The notes under the pieces: model-generated
Database searches by the model: none
The model's input: only the letters and a program-made list of their open reading frames with translations
Told to the model about the DNA's origin: nothing
Assembly: GCA_003220535.1 (NCBI GenBank)
Contig: QHSU01000061.1
Span: 62,001-126,000, forward strand
Origin: Candidatus Rokuibacteriota bacterium
GTDB taxonomy: Bacteria > Methylomirabilota > Methylomirabilia > Rokubacteriales > CSP1-6
Direction: 5' to 3'
Length of the DNA stretch: 64,000 nucleotides
Shown: positions 24,843 through 34,373 of the stretch, piece by piece
How the letters are laid out: each line of letters begins with the position of its first letter
Numbering within the stretch: position 1 is the stretch's first letter
Program-made: the position numbers and the translations under genes

Positions 24843-26435
24843 ATGCTGCGCAAGGCGATGGCGCAGATCCAGAGGACCGATAGGCGGCACGTCGGTCGCC
24901 GTCAGCTTCTGGCGGGCGCGCTCGCTCTTGGCGCTTCACACTTCGCCCCACCCCTCGTCCGCGTGTCGGGCGAGCCTCGACTGCCCGGGCCCCCGTTCAC
25001 TCTTGGTGTGGCGTCGGGCTATCCTCTGCCAACGAGCGTCGTGCTCTGGACCCGCCTGGCCCCGGCGCCACTCATGCCCGGGGGCGGCATGCCGTCCGAG
25101 GTGGTGCCGGTCGAGTGGGAAGTGGCGAGCGACGACCGCATGGGCCAGATCATCCAGCACGGCACGGTCGGTGCGACACCGGCATTCGCGCATGCGGTGC
25201 ACGTCGAGGTCGAGAACCTCGAGCCGGGTCGATGGTACTGGTACCGTTTTCGCGCCGGCGGGCAGGTGAGTGCCATCGGACGCACGCGCACGGCGCCTCC
25301 GAATGGCGGTGGCGATCGTCTGCGCCTGGCCTTCGCCTCGTGTCAGCAGTACGAGCAGGGCTACTTCACCGCATACCGGCACATGCTTGCTGACGACCTC
25401 GATCTCATCGTCCACGTGGGCGACTACATCTACGAATCCTCCTGGGGCCAGGACCATGTGCGTAAGCACGGCGCTCCCGAGCCTCATACGCTCGACGATT
25501 ACCGAATCCGCTACGCCGTGTACAAGAGCGATTCCGATCTCCAGGCGGCGCACGCGGCCTATCCCTGGCTCTGCACCTGGGACGACCACGAGGTCCAGAA
25601 CGACTACGCGAACGACCGCTCCCAGCACCTCGACACCCCGGCGTGGTTCCTGCAGCGGCGCGCGGCCGCCTACAGGGCCTACTACGAGCACATGCCACTC
25701 CGCCGCCAGATGGTGCCCTTCGGGCCGGACATGCGTCTCTTCGCGCGCGTCTCGTTCGGCCGTCTCGCGCAGATCCATCTTCTCGACGACCGCCAGTACC
25801 GCTCACCCCAGCCGTGCGCCGCGCCCGGCCGTGGTGGCGCCAACACCGTCGAAGACTGCCAGGAACGGCTCGATCCGCGCCTCACCATGCTCGGCGACGT
25901 GCAAGAGCGCTGGCTCGCGGCGGAGCTCGACCGCTCGCCTGCGCGCTGGAACGTCATCGCCCAGCAGACTTTGATGGCTCAGCTCGATCGGAAGCCCGGT
26001 CCGGGACAGCAGTTCTGGACCGATGGATGGGACGGCTACCCAGCGGCACGCCGCCGCCTGCTCGACTACCTCGGCCAGCGGAAGCCCGCCAACCCGGTCG
26101 TGTTCGGTGGCGACGTGCACTCCTTCTGGGTGACCGATCTCAAGCCAGACTTCGACGACCCGCGCTCGCCGGTGGTCGCCACGGAGTTCGTCGGCACGTC
26201 GATCACGTCGCAGTTCCGGCGCCGTCAGGAGGAGCTCGAGTCGTTGCTGGCCGACAACCCCCACATCCGGCTGGGCAACGGCACCCGGCGCGGCTACCTG
26301 CGCGTCGAGATCACGCGAGAGCGCTTGCGCGCCGACCTCCGAACGGTGCGCAGCGTCGCCCGTCCGCGCGCGGAGGCCGACACCCTGGCCACCTTCGTCG
26401 TCGAAGACGGGCGGCCGGGAGCCGTGCGCGGATAG
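24843..26435 (+). CDS. phoD: PhoD-family alkaline phosphatase/phosphodiesterase, Tat-exported
   Basis: A 530-residue secreted metallophosphatase. The N-terminus contains a twin-arginine signal (GRRQLLAGALALG, Arg19-Arg20). A PhoD N-terminal beta domain (FTLGVASGYPLPTSVVLWTRLAP) precedes the catalytic domain with LIVHVGDYIYESSW, CTWDDHEVQNDYAND and VVFGGDVHSFW, carrying the metal-binding Asp, Asn and His residues. PhoD enzymes use Fe3+/Ca2+ and release phosphate from organic esters outside the cytoplasm. Stands alone; no Pho-box was identified by eye. Confidence 0.94.
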   Translation: MLRKAMAQIQRTDRRHVGRRQLLAGALALGASHFAPPLVRVSGEPRLPGPPFTLGVASGYPLPTSVVLWTRLAPAPLMPGGGMPSEVVPVEWEVASDDRMGQIIQHGTVGATPAFAHAVHVEVENLEPGRWYWYRFRAGGQVSAIGRTRTAPPNGGGDRLRLAFASCQQYEQGYFTAYRHMLADDLDLIVHVGDYIYESSWGQDHVRKHGAPEPHTLDDYRIRYAVYKSDSDLQAAHAAYPWLCTWDDHEVQNDYANDRSQHLDTPAWFLQRRAAAYRAYYEHMPLRRQMVPFGPDMRLFARVSFGRLAQIHLLDDRQYRSPQPCAAPGRGGANTVEDCQERLDPRLTMLGDVQERWLAAELDRSPARWNVIAQQTLMAQLDRKPGPGQQFWTDGWDGYPAARRRLLDYLGQRKPANPVVFGGDVHSFWVTDLKPDFDDPRSPVVATEFVGTSITSQFRRRQEELESLLADNPHIRLGNGTRRGYLRVEITRERLRADLRTVRSVARPRAEADTLATFVVEDGRPGAVRG

Positions 26436-26517
26436 GGCCGAATCGGCCGCCTCGCCGGCTTCACGAGCGTCCCCTTGGCTGACGGGAGAAAATGAGGGTA
26501 CTGTGAGGTGCCGACCC

Positions 26518-28062
26518 ATGCGAGTCCTGGCCGTCCACCCCGGTCCCCTGATGTACACGAAGATCTTCCTGCGCCTCGAGCCCCTCGGGCTCGAGCTGGT
26601 CGCGGCCGCCGTCCGCCGGGCGGGCCACCAGGCCCGGCTCATCGATCTGCAGACGGCCACGCACAAGGACTACTTCAGGCTCATCGATGACTGGCAGCCG
26701 GACGTGGTGGCATTCTCGTGCAACTACCTGGCGAATGTTCCCGAGATCGTCGATCTGGCGAAGTTGACCCGTGCGAGGCACCCCCGGAGCTTCATGCTCG
26801 TGGGGGGCCACAGCGCCTCCTTCATCGCTCGGGACCTGCTCGAGCACGCCGGCGGGGCGATCGATTGCATCGTCAAGGGCGAGGGCGAAGCCTCGGTGAA
26901 CGCACTGCTCGAAGCCGTCGAGCACGATCGGCGATCGATCGCGAAGGTGGCCGGCGTCGTCACGCTCGACGGGGAGGGGCCGCCGGCGCGCCTCGTCGAC
27001 AACCTGGATGCGCTCACGCCGGCCCGCGACCTGGTCGGCCACCGCCGACGGTACTTTCTCGGCACGCTCGATCCCTGCGCGTCGATCGAGTTCGCCCGCG
27101 GCTGCCCCTGGGACTGCTCGTTCTGCAGCGCGTGGACGTTCTACGGTCGGAGCTACCGCGTGGTCAGCCCGGAGCGTGCGGTGGAGGATCTCGGCAGCGT
27201 CAAGGAGCCCGGCGTGTTCATCGTGGACGACGTGGCCTTCGTGCAGGCCAGGCACGGCTTCGAGATCGGTGAGGCCATCGCGCGCCGCGGGATTCGCAAG
27301 CAGTACTACCTCGAGACCCGGGGCGACGTGCTGCTCCGCAACAAGGACGTGTTCCGCCTGTGGACCCGTCTGGGCTTGCAGTACATGTTCCTCGGGCTCG
27401 AGGCCATCGACGAGGAAGGGCTGCGCAAGTACCGCAAGCGGATCTCGCTCGGCCACGCGTTCGAAGCCCTCGAGTTCGCGCGCTCGCTCGGCATCAACGT
27501 CGCCATCAACCTGATCGCCGATCCCGACTGGGACCGCGAGCGCTTCGCCGTGGTGCGCCAGTGGTGCATGGAGATCCCCGAGATCGTGAACATCTCGGTC
27601 AACACCCCCTATCCGGGAACCGAGACCTGGCGCACGGAGGCGCGCCGCGTGCACACACGGGACTATCGCCTCTACGACATCCAGCACGCCGTGTTGCCGA
27701 CGCGGCTGCCGCTCGCGGAATTCTACGAGGAGCTGGTCCGCACCCAGCGCGTGCTGGCGATGAAGCACCTGGGATGGACCGCGCTCCGCGACATGGCGAC
27801 GATCGTGCTCGGGCACCTGGCGCGTGGGCAGACGAACTTCTTCCGGAGCCTCTGGAAGTTCAACCAGGTATTCGATCCCCGGCTCCTGCTGGCCGATCAT
27901 CATCGCCCCGTGACCTACGAGATGGCGCTGCCGCCGCCGCCGCAGGCAAAGATCGATCCCCGTCAGCTCTACGTGCTGCAGGCCCCCGGCCGGGCCGGCC
28001 GCGCCATCGACGACGCGACGGAGCAGTTCGTGGAGTCGACGCGGATGGGAACAGGCGAATAG
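26518..28062 (+). CDS. hpnR: Hopanoid C-3 methylase HpnR (B12-binding radical SAM)
   Basis: A 514-residue protein. The N-terminus MRVLAVHPGPLMYTKIFLRL and EPLGLELVAAAVRRAG begin a cobalamin-binding domain; the radical-SAM motif is Cys196-x3-Cys200-x2-Cys203 (RGCPWDCSFCSAW). These stretches and FSCNYLANVPEIVDLAK match the hopanoid A-ring C-3 methylases. The enzyme would make 3-methylhopanoids at the membrane. ATG 26518 has GAGG nine bases upstream and gives the conserved N-terminus. No other hopanoid gene (shc, hpn cluster) is in the window. Confidence 0.92.
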   Translation: MRVLAVHPGPLMYTKIFLRLEPLGLELVAAAVRRAGHQARLIDLQTATHKDYFRLIDDWQPDVVAFSCNYLANVPEIVDLAKLTRARHPRSFMLVGGHSASFIARDLLEHAGGAIDCIVKGEGEASVNALLEAVEHDRRSIAKVAGVVTLDGEGPPARLVDNLDALTPARDLVGHRRRYFLGTLDPCASIEFARGCPWDCSFCSAWTFYGRSYRVVSPERAVEDLGSVKEPGVFIVDDVAFVQARHGFEIGEAIARRGIRKQYYLETRGDVLLRNKDVFRLWTRLGLQYMFLGLEAIDEEGLRKYRKRISLGHAFEALEFARSLGINVAINLIADPDWDRERFAVVRQWCMEIPEIVNISVNTPYPGTETWRTEARRVHTRDYRLYDIQHAVLPTRLPLAEFYEELVRTQRVLAMKHLGWTALRDMATIVLGHLARGQTNFFRSLWKFNQVFDPRLLLADHHRPVTYEMALPPPPQAKIDPRQLYVLQAPGRAGRAIDDATEQFVESTRMGTGE

Positions 28063-28112
28063 CGCGAGACGGCGTGTTCGCGCGGACGTGACACGCTCAC
28101 GGGAGGTGGCGA

Positions 28113-28457
28113 GTGACCGCAAAACCCTGCGTGCTCGAGTTCGGGATGGGCGTCGACGTTCACGGGCGCGATGCGACGAAGGCCGCGTGCCGCGCGGTGT
28201 CGGACGCGATCCGGCACTCGAGCCTGCCGCTCTTCCAGGAGGTCCGCGAGCGCGGCGGGCGCATGCTGGTCGATGTGACCATCGGCGTCCCGGACCCGGA
28301 CTCGGTCAAGGTCGACGTCGTTCGACGCGAGCTCCCGCACGGCGAGGTGACCGTCCGCGCCGTCAACGGCGGGCTGCGATCGCCGACCTCCGACACGCTC
28401 ATCGCGTGCGCGGCCATCACCGTCAGCGTCGAATACCCGGCGGAGGCCGCCCGATGA
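28113..28457 (+). CDS. Lin0512-family protein
   Basis: A 114-residue small protein whose VLEFGMGVDVHGRDATKAACRAVSDAI and LVDVTIGVPDPDSVKVD segments match the conserved Lin0512 family, of unknown biochemical function. GTG start with GGGAGGTGGC just upstream. Its stop overlaps the VOC gene start (ATGA), so the two are coupled. Begins 50 bases after hpnR and may share its transcript. Confidence 0.85.
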   Translation: MTAKPCVLEFGMGVDVHGRDATKAACRAVSDAIRHSSLPLFQEVRERGGRMLVDVTIGVPDPDSVKVDVVRRELPHGEVTVRAVNGGLRSPTSDTLIACAAITVSVEYPAEAAR

Positions 28458-28924
28458 GTGCGACGACGACCGGCACCGGCCTCAAGCGGCTACAGCACCT
28501 GGTCCTGTGGATCGGAAACGTCGAGCGCAGCGTGCGCTTCTACTGCGACGTCGTGGGCTTCGAGGTCCAGCGACGCTATCCGAACGCGGCCTTCTTGAAG
28601 ATCCCCGGAACCGCCGACGACCACCATCTCGGCCTGTTCGAGCAGACGGGCGTGCCCCGTCCCGACGAGGGCGTGGCGCGCATGTACCACGCGGCGTGGG
28701 AGGTCGGCGACCTGACCGACCTCGCGCGCGCGCGCCAGCGGCTCGCCGAGGCCGGCGCGCTGGTCGGCTCGTCCGATCATGGGGTCAGCCTGTCGCTGTA
28801 CGCGAAGGACCCGGACGGGCTCGAGTTCGAGATCTTCTGGACGGTCCCCGGCGGCACGTCCGCGGGGACGAGAGAGCTCGATCTCGAAGGCGAGCTGGCT
28901 CGACGCGGCTTTTCGGCGCAGTGA
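28454..28924 (+). CDS. VOC-family (glyoxalase/bleomycin resistance/dioxygenase) protein
   Basis: A 156-residue vicinal-oxygen-chelate protein: LKRLQHLVLWIGNVERSVRFYCDVVGFEV, HHLGLFEQTG, MYHAAWEVGDL and YAKDPDGLEFEIFW provide the metal-site His/Glu positions in the usual order. Family members are ring-cleavage dioxygenases, glyoxalases or resistance proteins; the partner Lin0512 gene gives no clear hint. Followed by a strong hairpin. Confidence 0.88.
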   Translation: MSATTTGTGLKRLQHLVLWIGNVERSVRFYCDVVGFEVQRRYPNAAFLKIPGTADDHHLGLFEQTGVPRPDEGVARMYHAAWEVGDLTDLARARQRLAEAGALVGSSDHGVSLSLYAKDPDGLEFEIFWTVPGGTSAGTRELDLEGELARRGFSAQ

Positions 28925-28929
28925 CGCGG

Positions 28930-28959
28930 GCCGGGGCGCGACGAGGGCCGCGCCCCGGC
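28930..28959 (+). terminator. Hairpin terminator after the VOC gene
   Basis: GCCGGGGCGCG and CGCGCCCCGGC form a perfect 11-base-pair stem with an eight-base loop, six bases after the stop codon. Confidence 0.6.
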
Positions 28960-29095
28960 ACGAACCGGCGGAGGGCTACAGCGAGCGCAGGAAGTCGCAC
29001 ATCGAGTCCGGATGCCGTGTTCGGGTGTCGCAGGCGCTCGTCGTCGCCGCGCAGCCGCGCATCGGCTACGATTTCGTGCTGGCGCCCGGCTCAGC

Positions 29096-30517
29096 TTAAA
29101 GGCTACGCAGGAAGTTCAGCAGGTCCTGCTTCTTCTTCTCAGTGAGCTTGTTGAAATTATCGGTGACTGCGTTCGCCTCCGACGGTCCGAAGGTCGAGTC
29201 ACCCGCGCTCTTGTGCGCCTGGATCGCCTGGAGAAGGTCCGTGGTTCGTCCATCGTGAAGGAAAAAGACGCGCTGCCCCAGGCCCCACAGGGGTGCGGTC
29301 CGGAACTCATCACCCTGGGCCCCTCCCTGGAGGATATTGTCAGCCAGGCCAGGCCCCATGGCATGGAGCAAGAGGTCCGAGAAGAGGTTGACGGGTTGGT
29401 TCCTCAGCGCCGACACCGTGGAATTGCCCGTCGTCAGCGTCGGCGTGTGACAGAGCGCGCAACCGGTGCTCACGAACAAGCTGCGCCCATTGCTGATCGA
29501 GGACGCGCCCCCAGGCGTGTCTGGAGACGGGGTGGGCGGCGCCAGGAATCGCTGAAAGAAGGCGAACTTCTCGATCGCGTTCAATCCGGCCGATGTGTTC
29601 GTGACCTCGGTGTCGGTGACGTCATTAGGGAGAGTGGCGAACTGGCAGTTCGGGTTCTGCTCACGCTCCTGCTGGAACAACTCGTTCGTGATGCCCATCT
29701 CGACGTTGTATGCCTCGCCCGAGAACAGCAGCAGGGTCTGGTTCTGCGCCTTCCACCCGAACTTGGCGATCGTTCCGTCGCTGCCGTTGTTGTTCATCCG
29801 CCCCGTGATCGTTCTCCCAGACACGAAGAGGTTGGGATGGCCGCCGATGCCGAGTTGTTGCTTGCTGCTGGCGTTGACGGCCTGGTTGGCCATGATGACG
29901 CTGTCAGGGATCTGCTCGATGAGGCCCGCGCCGAAGACCGGTGTCGGAATCCGGAAGATCAGGTTGTTGTTGACGGCCTGGGTGTCGAAGTCGGGCTGAG
30001 CCAGCACGCACCCGGCGGTTCCCGTACGCCCTGTGATCGTGGCGGTGTTATGCACACCCCCGTCCCGCGTCCCGTCCGGGTTGAACTTGAACCGAGCTTC
30101 GCGCACCGGCCCGTTCAGCGTGATGAAGAATGGGACCCGGTCGGTGCCGGCGTCCTTCGAGGCGAACGCCACTTGCGGGTTCACGAACGGGCTGGTACCG
30201 CCCGTTGCCGGCTGGGCGTGACAGCCGGCACAGCTGTCGAGGTTCATCCGCGCGCCGAGCCCATCGGCCACGACCTCGACTTCCTCGAAGTCCGCCTTGC
30301 CATCCGTAAAGAACTCGTATTGCCTGGCGGTCAACCCGTTGATTGGTCCGCCCGCGCCCGCCGGCCCACCGCGCACGCCAGGATCACGCGCCGTGACACT
30401 TGTGCTGGTCACTGCGGTAGTCGTCGATGGCGCTTGGGCTTGAATCAGAGTGGCGATGCCAAACAGCATCAGCGCTAGAAGTAACAGTATGAGTTCGAGG
30501 CGTGTAGTGGTGTACAT
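29096..30517 (-). CDS. Diheme c-type oxidoreductase (DUF1111/DiHOR family)
   Basis: A 473-residue exported protein. The N-terminus has a signal/anchor segment (LELILLLLALMLFGIATLIQAQ). Two haem c sites are visible: CAGCH at residues 96-100 and CALCH at 353-357. The arrangement, with GLGARMNLDSCAGCH and late HDGRTTDLLQAIQAH, matches di-haem oxidoreductases often annotated as thiol oxidoreductase-like. It should act in periplasmic electron transfer. The ATG at 30517 gives the signal peptide and has AAGGAGCAGGGAAG upstream. A sigma-54 promoter and a divergent NtrC-type regulator precede it. Confidence 0.9.
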   Translation of the reverse strand: MYTTTRLELILLLLALMLFGIATLIQAQAPSTTTAVTSTSVTARDPGVRGGPAGAGGPINGLTARQYEFFTDGKADFEEVEVVADGLGARMNLDSCAGCHAQPATGGTSPFVNPQVAFASKDAGTDRVPFFITLNGPVREARFKFNPDGTRDGGVHNTATITGRTGTAGCVLAQPDFDTQAVNNNLIFRIPTPVFGAGLIEQIPDSVIMANQAVNASSKQQLGIGGHPNLFVSGRTITGRMNNNGSDGTIAKFGWKAQNQTLLLFSGEAYNVEMGITNELFQQEREQNPNCQFATLPNDVTDTEVTNTSAGLNAIEKFAFFQRFLAPPTPSPDTPGGASSISNGRSLFVSTGCALCHTPTLTTGNSTVSALRNQPVNLFSDLLLHAMGPGLADNILQGGAQGDEFRTAPLWGLGQRVFFLHDGRTTDLLQAIQAHKSAGDSTFGPSEANAVTDNFNKLTEKKKQDLLNFLRSL

Positions 30518-30574
30518 GTCTTCCCTGCTCCTTGGTGAAGTGCACGGCTCGAAACGAGCGCGCGCCAACCAAGC

Positions 30575-30589
30575 GCAAGGGGCGTGCCA
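30575..30589 (-). promoter_or_regulatory. Sigma-54 (-24/-12) promoter of the diheme oxidoreductase gene
   Basis: On the minus strand TGGCACGCCCCTTGC matches the sigma-54 consensus TGGCAC-N5-TTGC at every defined position. It lies 57 bases upstream of the ATG, in the gap shared with a sigma-54 activator gene. Confidence 0.75.
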
Positions 30590-30713
30590 GACAATCGATC
30601 GCTTGAAACGTAGTGAAAACGCTCGAATCTCAGCGGGAACGGCCGCAACGCGCCACCGGCGATTCCCAGCCATGAGAGCGGGGGAAGGGCGAAATTCGCA
30701 AGTCTGAGAAATC

Positions 30714-30725
30714 GTGCGGTCGCAC
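30714..30725. promoter_or_regulatory. Dyad GTGCGGTCGCAC, candidate activator site
   Basis: A 12-base dyad (GTGCG-GT-CGCAC) about 125 bases upstream of the sigma-54 -24 element, a usual distance for NtrC-family enhancer sites. Inference only. Confidence 0.35.
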
Positions 30726-30770
30726 CTTGTTCCATGGTGCTATGGTGCTGAAGAGAGTTGTTGTGTTAGG

Positions 30771-30820
30771 GTCGCGCCCGAGCGGAGAAGCGTAGCAAGG
30801 GGGCTTCAGTCGGGCGCGAC
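30771..30820. repeat. Perfect 11-bp inverted repeat in the regulator's leader
   Basis: GTCGCGCCCGA (30771-30781) and TCGGGCGCGAC (30810-30820) flank 28 bases, 73 bases before the response-regulator ATG. It may be a regulator-binding pair or an mRNA hairpin. Confidence 0.5.
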
Positions 30821-30893
30821 GCGTCCGCCATCGACCGGATGTCCCAGCAGCACCAGGGCTGCGTCAAAAGCGAGAGTAAAGGTGGTCCCAACG

Positions 30894-32255
<1,362 letters not shown>

Positions 32256-32271
32256 TCGTGTCCGGGTCGGC

Positions 32272-32291
32272 CTGATCCGGTCACCGGTCAG
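32272..32291. terminator. Hairpin at convergent stop codons
   Basis: CTGATCCGG-TCA-CCGGTCAG pairs eight bases with one bulged T between the regulator stop (32255) and the metallopeptidase stop (32288-32290), overlapping the latter. Possible bidirectional terminator. Confidence 0.4.
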
Positions 32292-33064
32292 AGGGCCGAG
32301 GCCGCCTTCAAGTGGGCGAGCACGTCGGTCTCGAAGTCGGCGATGGTTTCGTTGAAGGCGCGTTCGAAGTTCGCTCGGCGGTCGCTCGAGCTCTTGAACG
32401 ACGCGAAGTACCCCTTCATCCGGTCGAACCCCAGGCGCTCGATCAGATAGTCAGCCATGAGAAACGCGAGCTGGTAGGTCGGAAGCGCGCCCTCGCGCAT
32501 GTGCCAGGCGGTGAAGCCCCGAGGGGTTCCGCGCGCCTCGAGATCGAGTCCGTTCTGGAGCAGCGTGGGGTGGCTGCGAAGGCCGGCCGTCGCGGCCAGG
32601 CGTCGTCGCTCGAGCGCGTCCAGGCCGAGGCGCTCGAGCGTGGAATAGGCGACCCACTCCGCCATGCCCTCCGCCAGCCACTGCTCCCCGCGCCCTTCGC
32701 CGCCGGCGAGCTCGATCTGCGACACGTGAGTGAGCTCGTGGGCGATGAGCCGTAGCCATTCGCGCTCGGTTCGGTCTCGCGGCTGATCGTACAGGAGCAC
32801 CTGCCCACGGGCGCCGACGCCGATCGCAAAGTCGCTCAGCTTCGCGGCGAGGATCGGCGAGACTCGAGCGTCCTGGATGAGGCCCTGCTCGAAGGCGCGG
32901 CGTTCGCCGTACACGTACACCGTCACCCGATCCGGGACCGCGAGCCCGAAGCGCCTGGCCATGATCGCCGCGATCCCCCGCACGGCTTCTTCAGTGGTGC
33001 TGAGCGCTCGAGGGTCGGACGGGGCCGCCAGCGAGATCGGGTCGAGCCAGAGCGGCATGACCAC
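32288..33064 (-). CDS. Membrane-anchored gluzincin-type metallopeptidase (peptidase MA-like)
   Basis: 258 residues from the GTG at 33064. HELTH (residues 109-113) gives two zinc ligands and the catalytic Glu; WLAEGMAEW (129-137) supplies the third ligand, as in gluzincins. The frame stays open upstream and encodes a signal-peptide-like stretch (LPALRRATAVACFLFLPVAV). Translation therefore probably starts earlier: AAGGAG (33158-33163) lies six bases before a CTG at 33149-33151, giving 287 residues. No ATG, GTG or TTG fits that position. The protein is probably exported or membrane-anchored; substrate unknown. Confidence 0.8.
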   Translation of the reverse strand: MVMPLWLDPISLAAPSDPRALSTTEEAVRGIAAIMARRFGLAVPDRVTVYVYGERRAFEQGLIQDARVSPILAAKLSDFAIGVGARGQVLLYDQPRDRTEREWLRLIAHELTHVSQIELAGGEGRGEQWLAEGMAEWVAYSTLERLGLDALERRRLAATAGLRSHPTLLQNGLDLEARGTPRGFTAWHMREGALPTYQLAFLMADYLIERLGFDRMKGYFASFKSSSDRRANFERAFNETIADFETDVLAHLKAASAL

Positions 33065-33325
33065 TCGGCCGCTGCTGCCGCCGACCAGAACGACCGCGAC
33101 GGGCAGGAACAGGAAGCACGCGACGGCAGTGGCTCGGCGCAGTGCGGGCAGCGCAATCTCCTTCGAGAGACAAGTGCCGCGGGAATCGACCGGAGCTGAG
33201 GGCTACCGCGTTTCCCTAGGTCGAGCCAATTGTGACACACCCCAGCCGGGCCTGTGAAGGGGGTTCCCTGAGGCCGGCTTGAGGGTTTTCCCTGATGGCG
33301 GGAGGGCCCGGAGCGGCCGAGAGGA

Positions 33326-33355
33326 AGCCTCGCGGCGGAAGGCCGCCGCGAGGCT
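33326..33355 (-). terminator. Strong hairpin terminator after the small lipoprotein gene
   Basis: AGCCTCGCGGCGG-AAGG-CCGCCGCGAGGCT is a perfect 13-base-pair stem, ten bases past the lipoprotein stop on the minus strand, followed by the pyrimidine-rich TTCCTCTC. Confidence 0.65.
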
Positions 33356-33365
33356 CAGATCCCTA

Positions 33366-33611
33366 CTACCGGGTGGGCGGCGATGCCGGCATGTTCTTCG
33401 GGGCTTCGGTGCTGCCCGGGGAGGGGCTGCTGCCCGGAGAACTGCCGAGCGTGCTGCCGCTATCCGACGGCGAGGTCGGCGGCGAGGCCGCGGGCGTCCG
33501 CTCGCTGCCCGGCTTCTCGCCCACACGGCCACTCTGGCCCGAGTCCGTGCAGCCAGCGGCGAGGCCCGTGACTAACGCAAGCGCAAAAAGTCCGGAAAGA
33601 AACTTTCTCAT
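33366..33611 (-). CDS. Small Ser/Pro-rich lipoprotein
   Basis: An 81-residue protein with a lipobox signal peptide (MRKFLSGLFALALVTGLAAGC, Cys21) and a low-complexity mature part rich in Ser, Pro and Gly (PPTSPSDSGSTLGSSPGSSPS). AGGAGG lies eight bases before the ATG. Such short tails act as flexible surface or periplasmic lipoproteins; no function can be assigned. It follows the DUF1344-like gene by 26 bases and may share its transcript. Confidence 0.8.
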   Translation of the reverse strand: MRKFLSGLFALALVTGLAAGCTDSGQSGRVGEKPGSERTPAASPPTSPSDSGSTLGSSPGSSPSPGSTEAPKNMPASPPTR

Positions 33612-33637
33612 TCTCTGATCCTCCTGGGGCGATGCCC

Positions 33638-33961
33638 CTAGCCCTTGATCTGGACGGATGTCGCGACCTTCTGACCGGCTTTCTCTTCATACTCAGCACT
33701 GATCTGCGCACCCGGCTTCAGCTGGGCCTTGGAAACCTTGACCGAGCTCGGGATGGAGAGCTGGGTCCCATCCTCAAGCGTGACCATGTTGCCGCGCACG
33801 GTCTTGATCGTGCCTTCGACCTTCTGGCCCATCTTGTCGGACTTCTGCTCCATCGACTTCGGCTGGGCCGGCTCGGTCTTCGGCATCTGAGCGATCGCCC
33901 CGGTGACGCTCAGCGACGCCGTCAAGAGAATTGCGACGAGGACTGCCAGTACTCGGATCAT
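33638..33961 (-). CDS. Exported DUF1344-like small protein
   Basis: A 107-residue protein with a signal peptide (MIRVLAVLVAILLTASLSVTGAIAQ) and a small beta-barrel-like mature domain (VEGTIKTVRGNMVTLEDGTQLSIPSSV...LKPGAQISAEYEEKAGQKVATSVQI), as in DUF1344 proteins. AAGGAGG ends five bases before the ATG at 33961; upstream in-frame starts are poorer. Probably periplasmic. The upstream region to 34373 holds no gene but several symmetric sequences. Confidence 0.83.
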   Translation of the reverse strand: MIRVLAVLVAILLTASLSVTGAIAQMPKTEPAQPKSMEQKSDKMGQKVEGTIKTVRGNMVTLEDGTQLSIPSSVKVSKAQLKPGAQISAEYEEKAGQKVATSVQIKG

Positions 33962-34138
33962 CGAGACCTCCTTCGTTTGGGCGGCCTGGCCCTTTACCAG
34001 GACTTCTTGCTGAACTACCGTTGCTACACACACAGACAACTTGTACACATCCCACCGCAGCAAACGAAGTGCCACGAGCCTTTGATCAGTGTTCGCGCGC
34101 TCTCACACGCTTGCGTACGATCCGAGACCGACGCGCCG

Positions 34139-34151
34139 TGTAACCGTTACA
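34139..34151. promoter_or_regulatory. Palindrome TGTAACCGTTACA, candidate operator
   Basis: TGTAAC-C-GTTACA is a perfect 13-base dyad in the 412-base gap between divergent envelope genes. AT-rich compared with its surroundings; a repressor or activator site is inferred. Confidence 0.4.
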
Positions 34152-34220
34152 TCGCAAGGATGAAAAAACATCGGGTCGCTCTCTCCAATACGATCCTCGC
34201 GCCTTGGGATCCCTGTGGGC

Positions 34221-34257
34221 GGCGTGTAGAACTTACGGTTCTGGCGTGTAGAAGTTT
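34221..34257 (+). repeat. Direct repeat GGCGTGTAGAA, 22-bp period
   Basis: GGCGTGTAGAACTTA (34221-34235) and GGCGTGTAGAAGTTT (34243-34257) repeat at two helical turns, about 115 bases upstream of the gene at 34374. This arrangement is typical for a tandem transcription-factor site. Confidence 0.4.
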
Positions 34258-34373
34258 CCGGTGTCCTATCACTAGGTTCCCTGCCTTTTGCGTTCGCGGA
34301 GCCGTAACTCCTCGACCAATCGCAAGTACGCGCCTGGCATGGACTTCGCACCCATGCGGCTGGAGGTGACGCC

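Noticed and set aside
28976..29060. Possible duplicated C-terminus of the diheme gene (MCDFLRSL on the minus strand)
   Set aside because: Only about eight residues resemble LLNFLRSL of the neighbour. This is too short to call a pseudogene.
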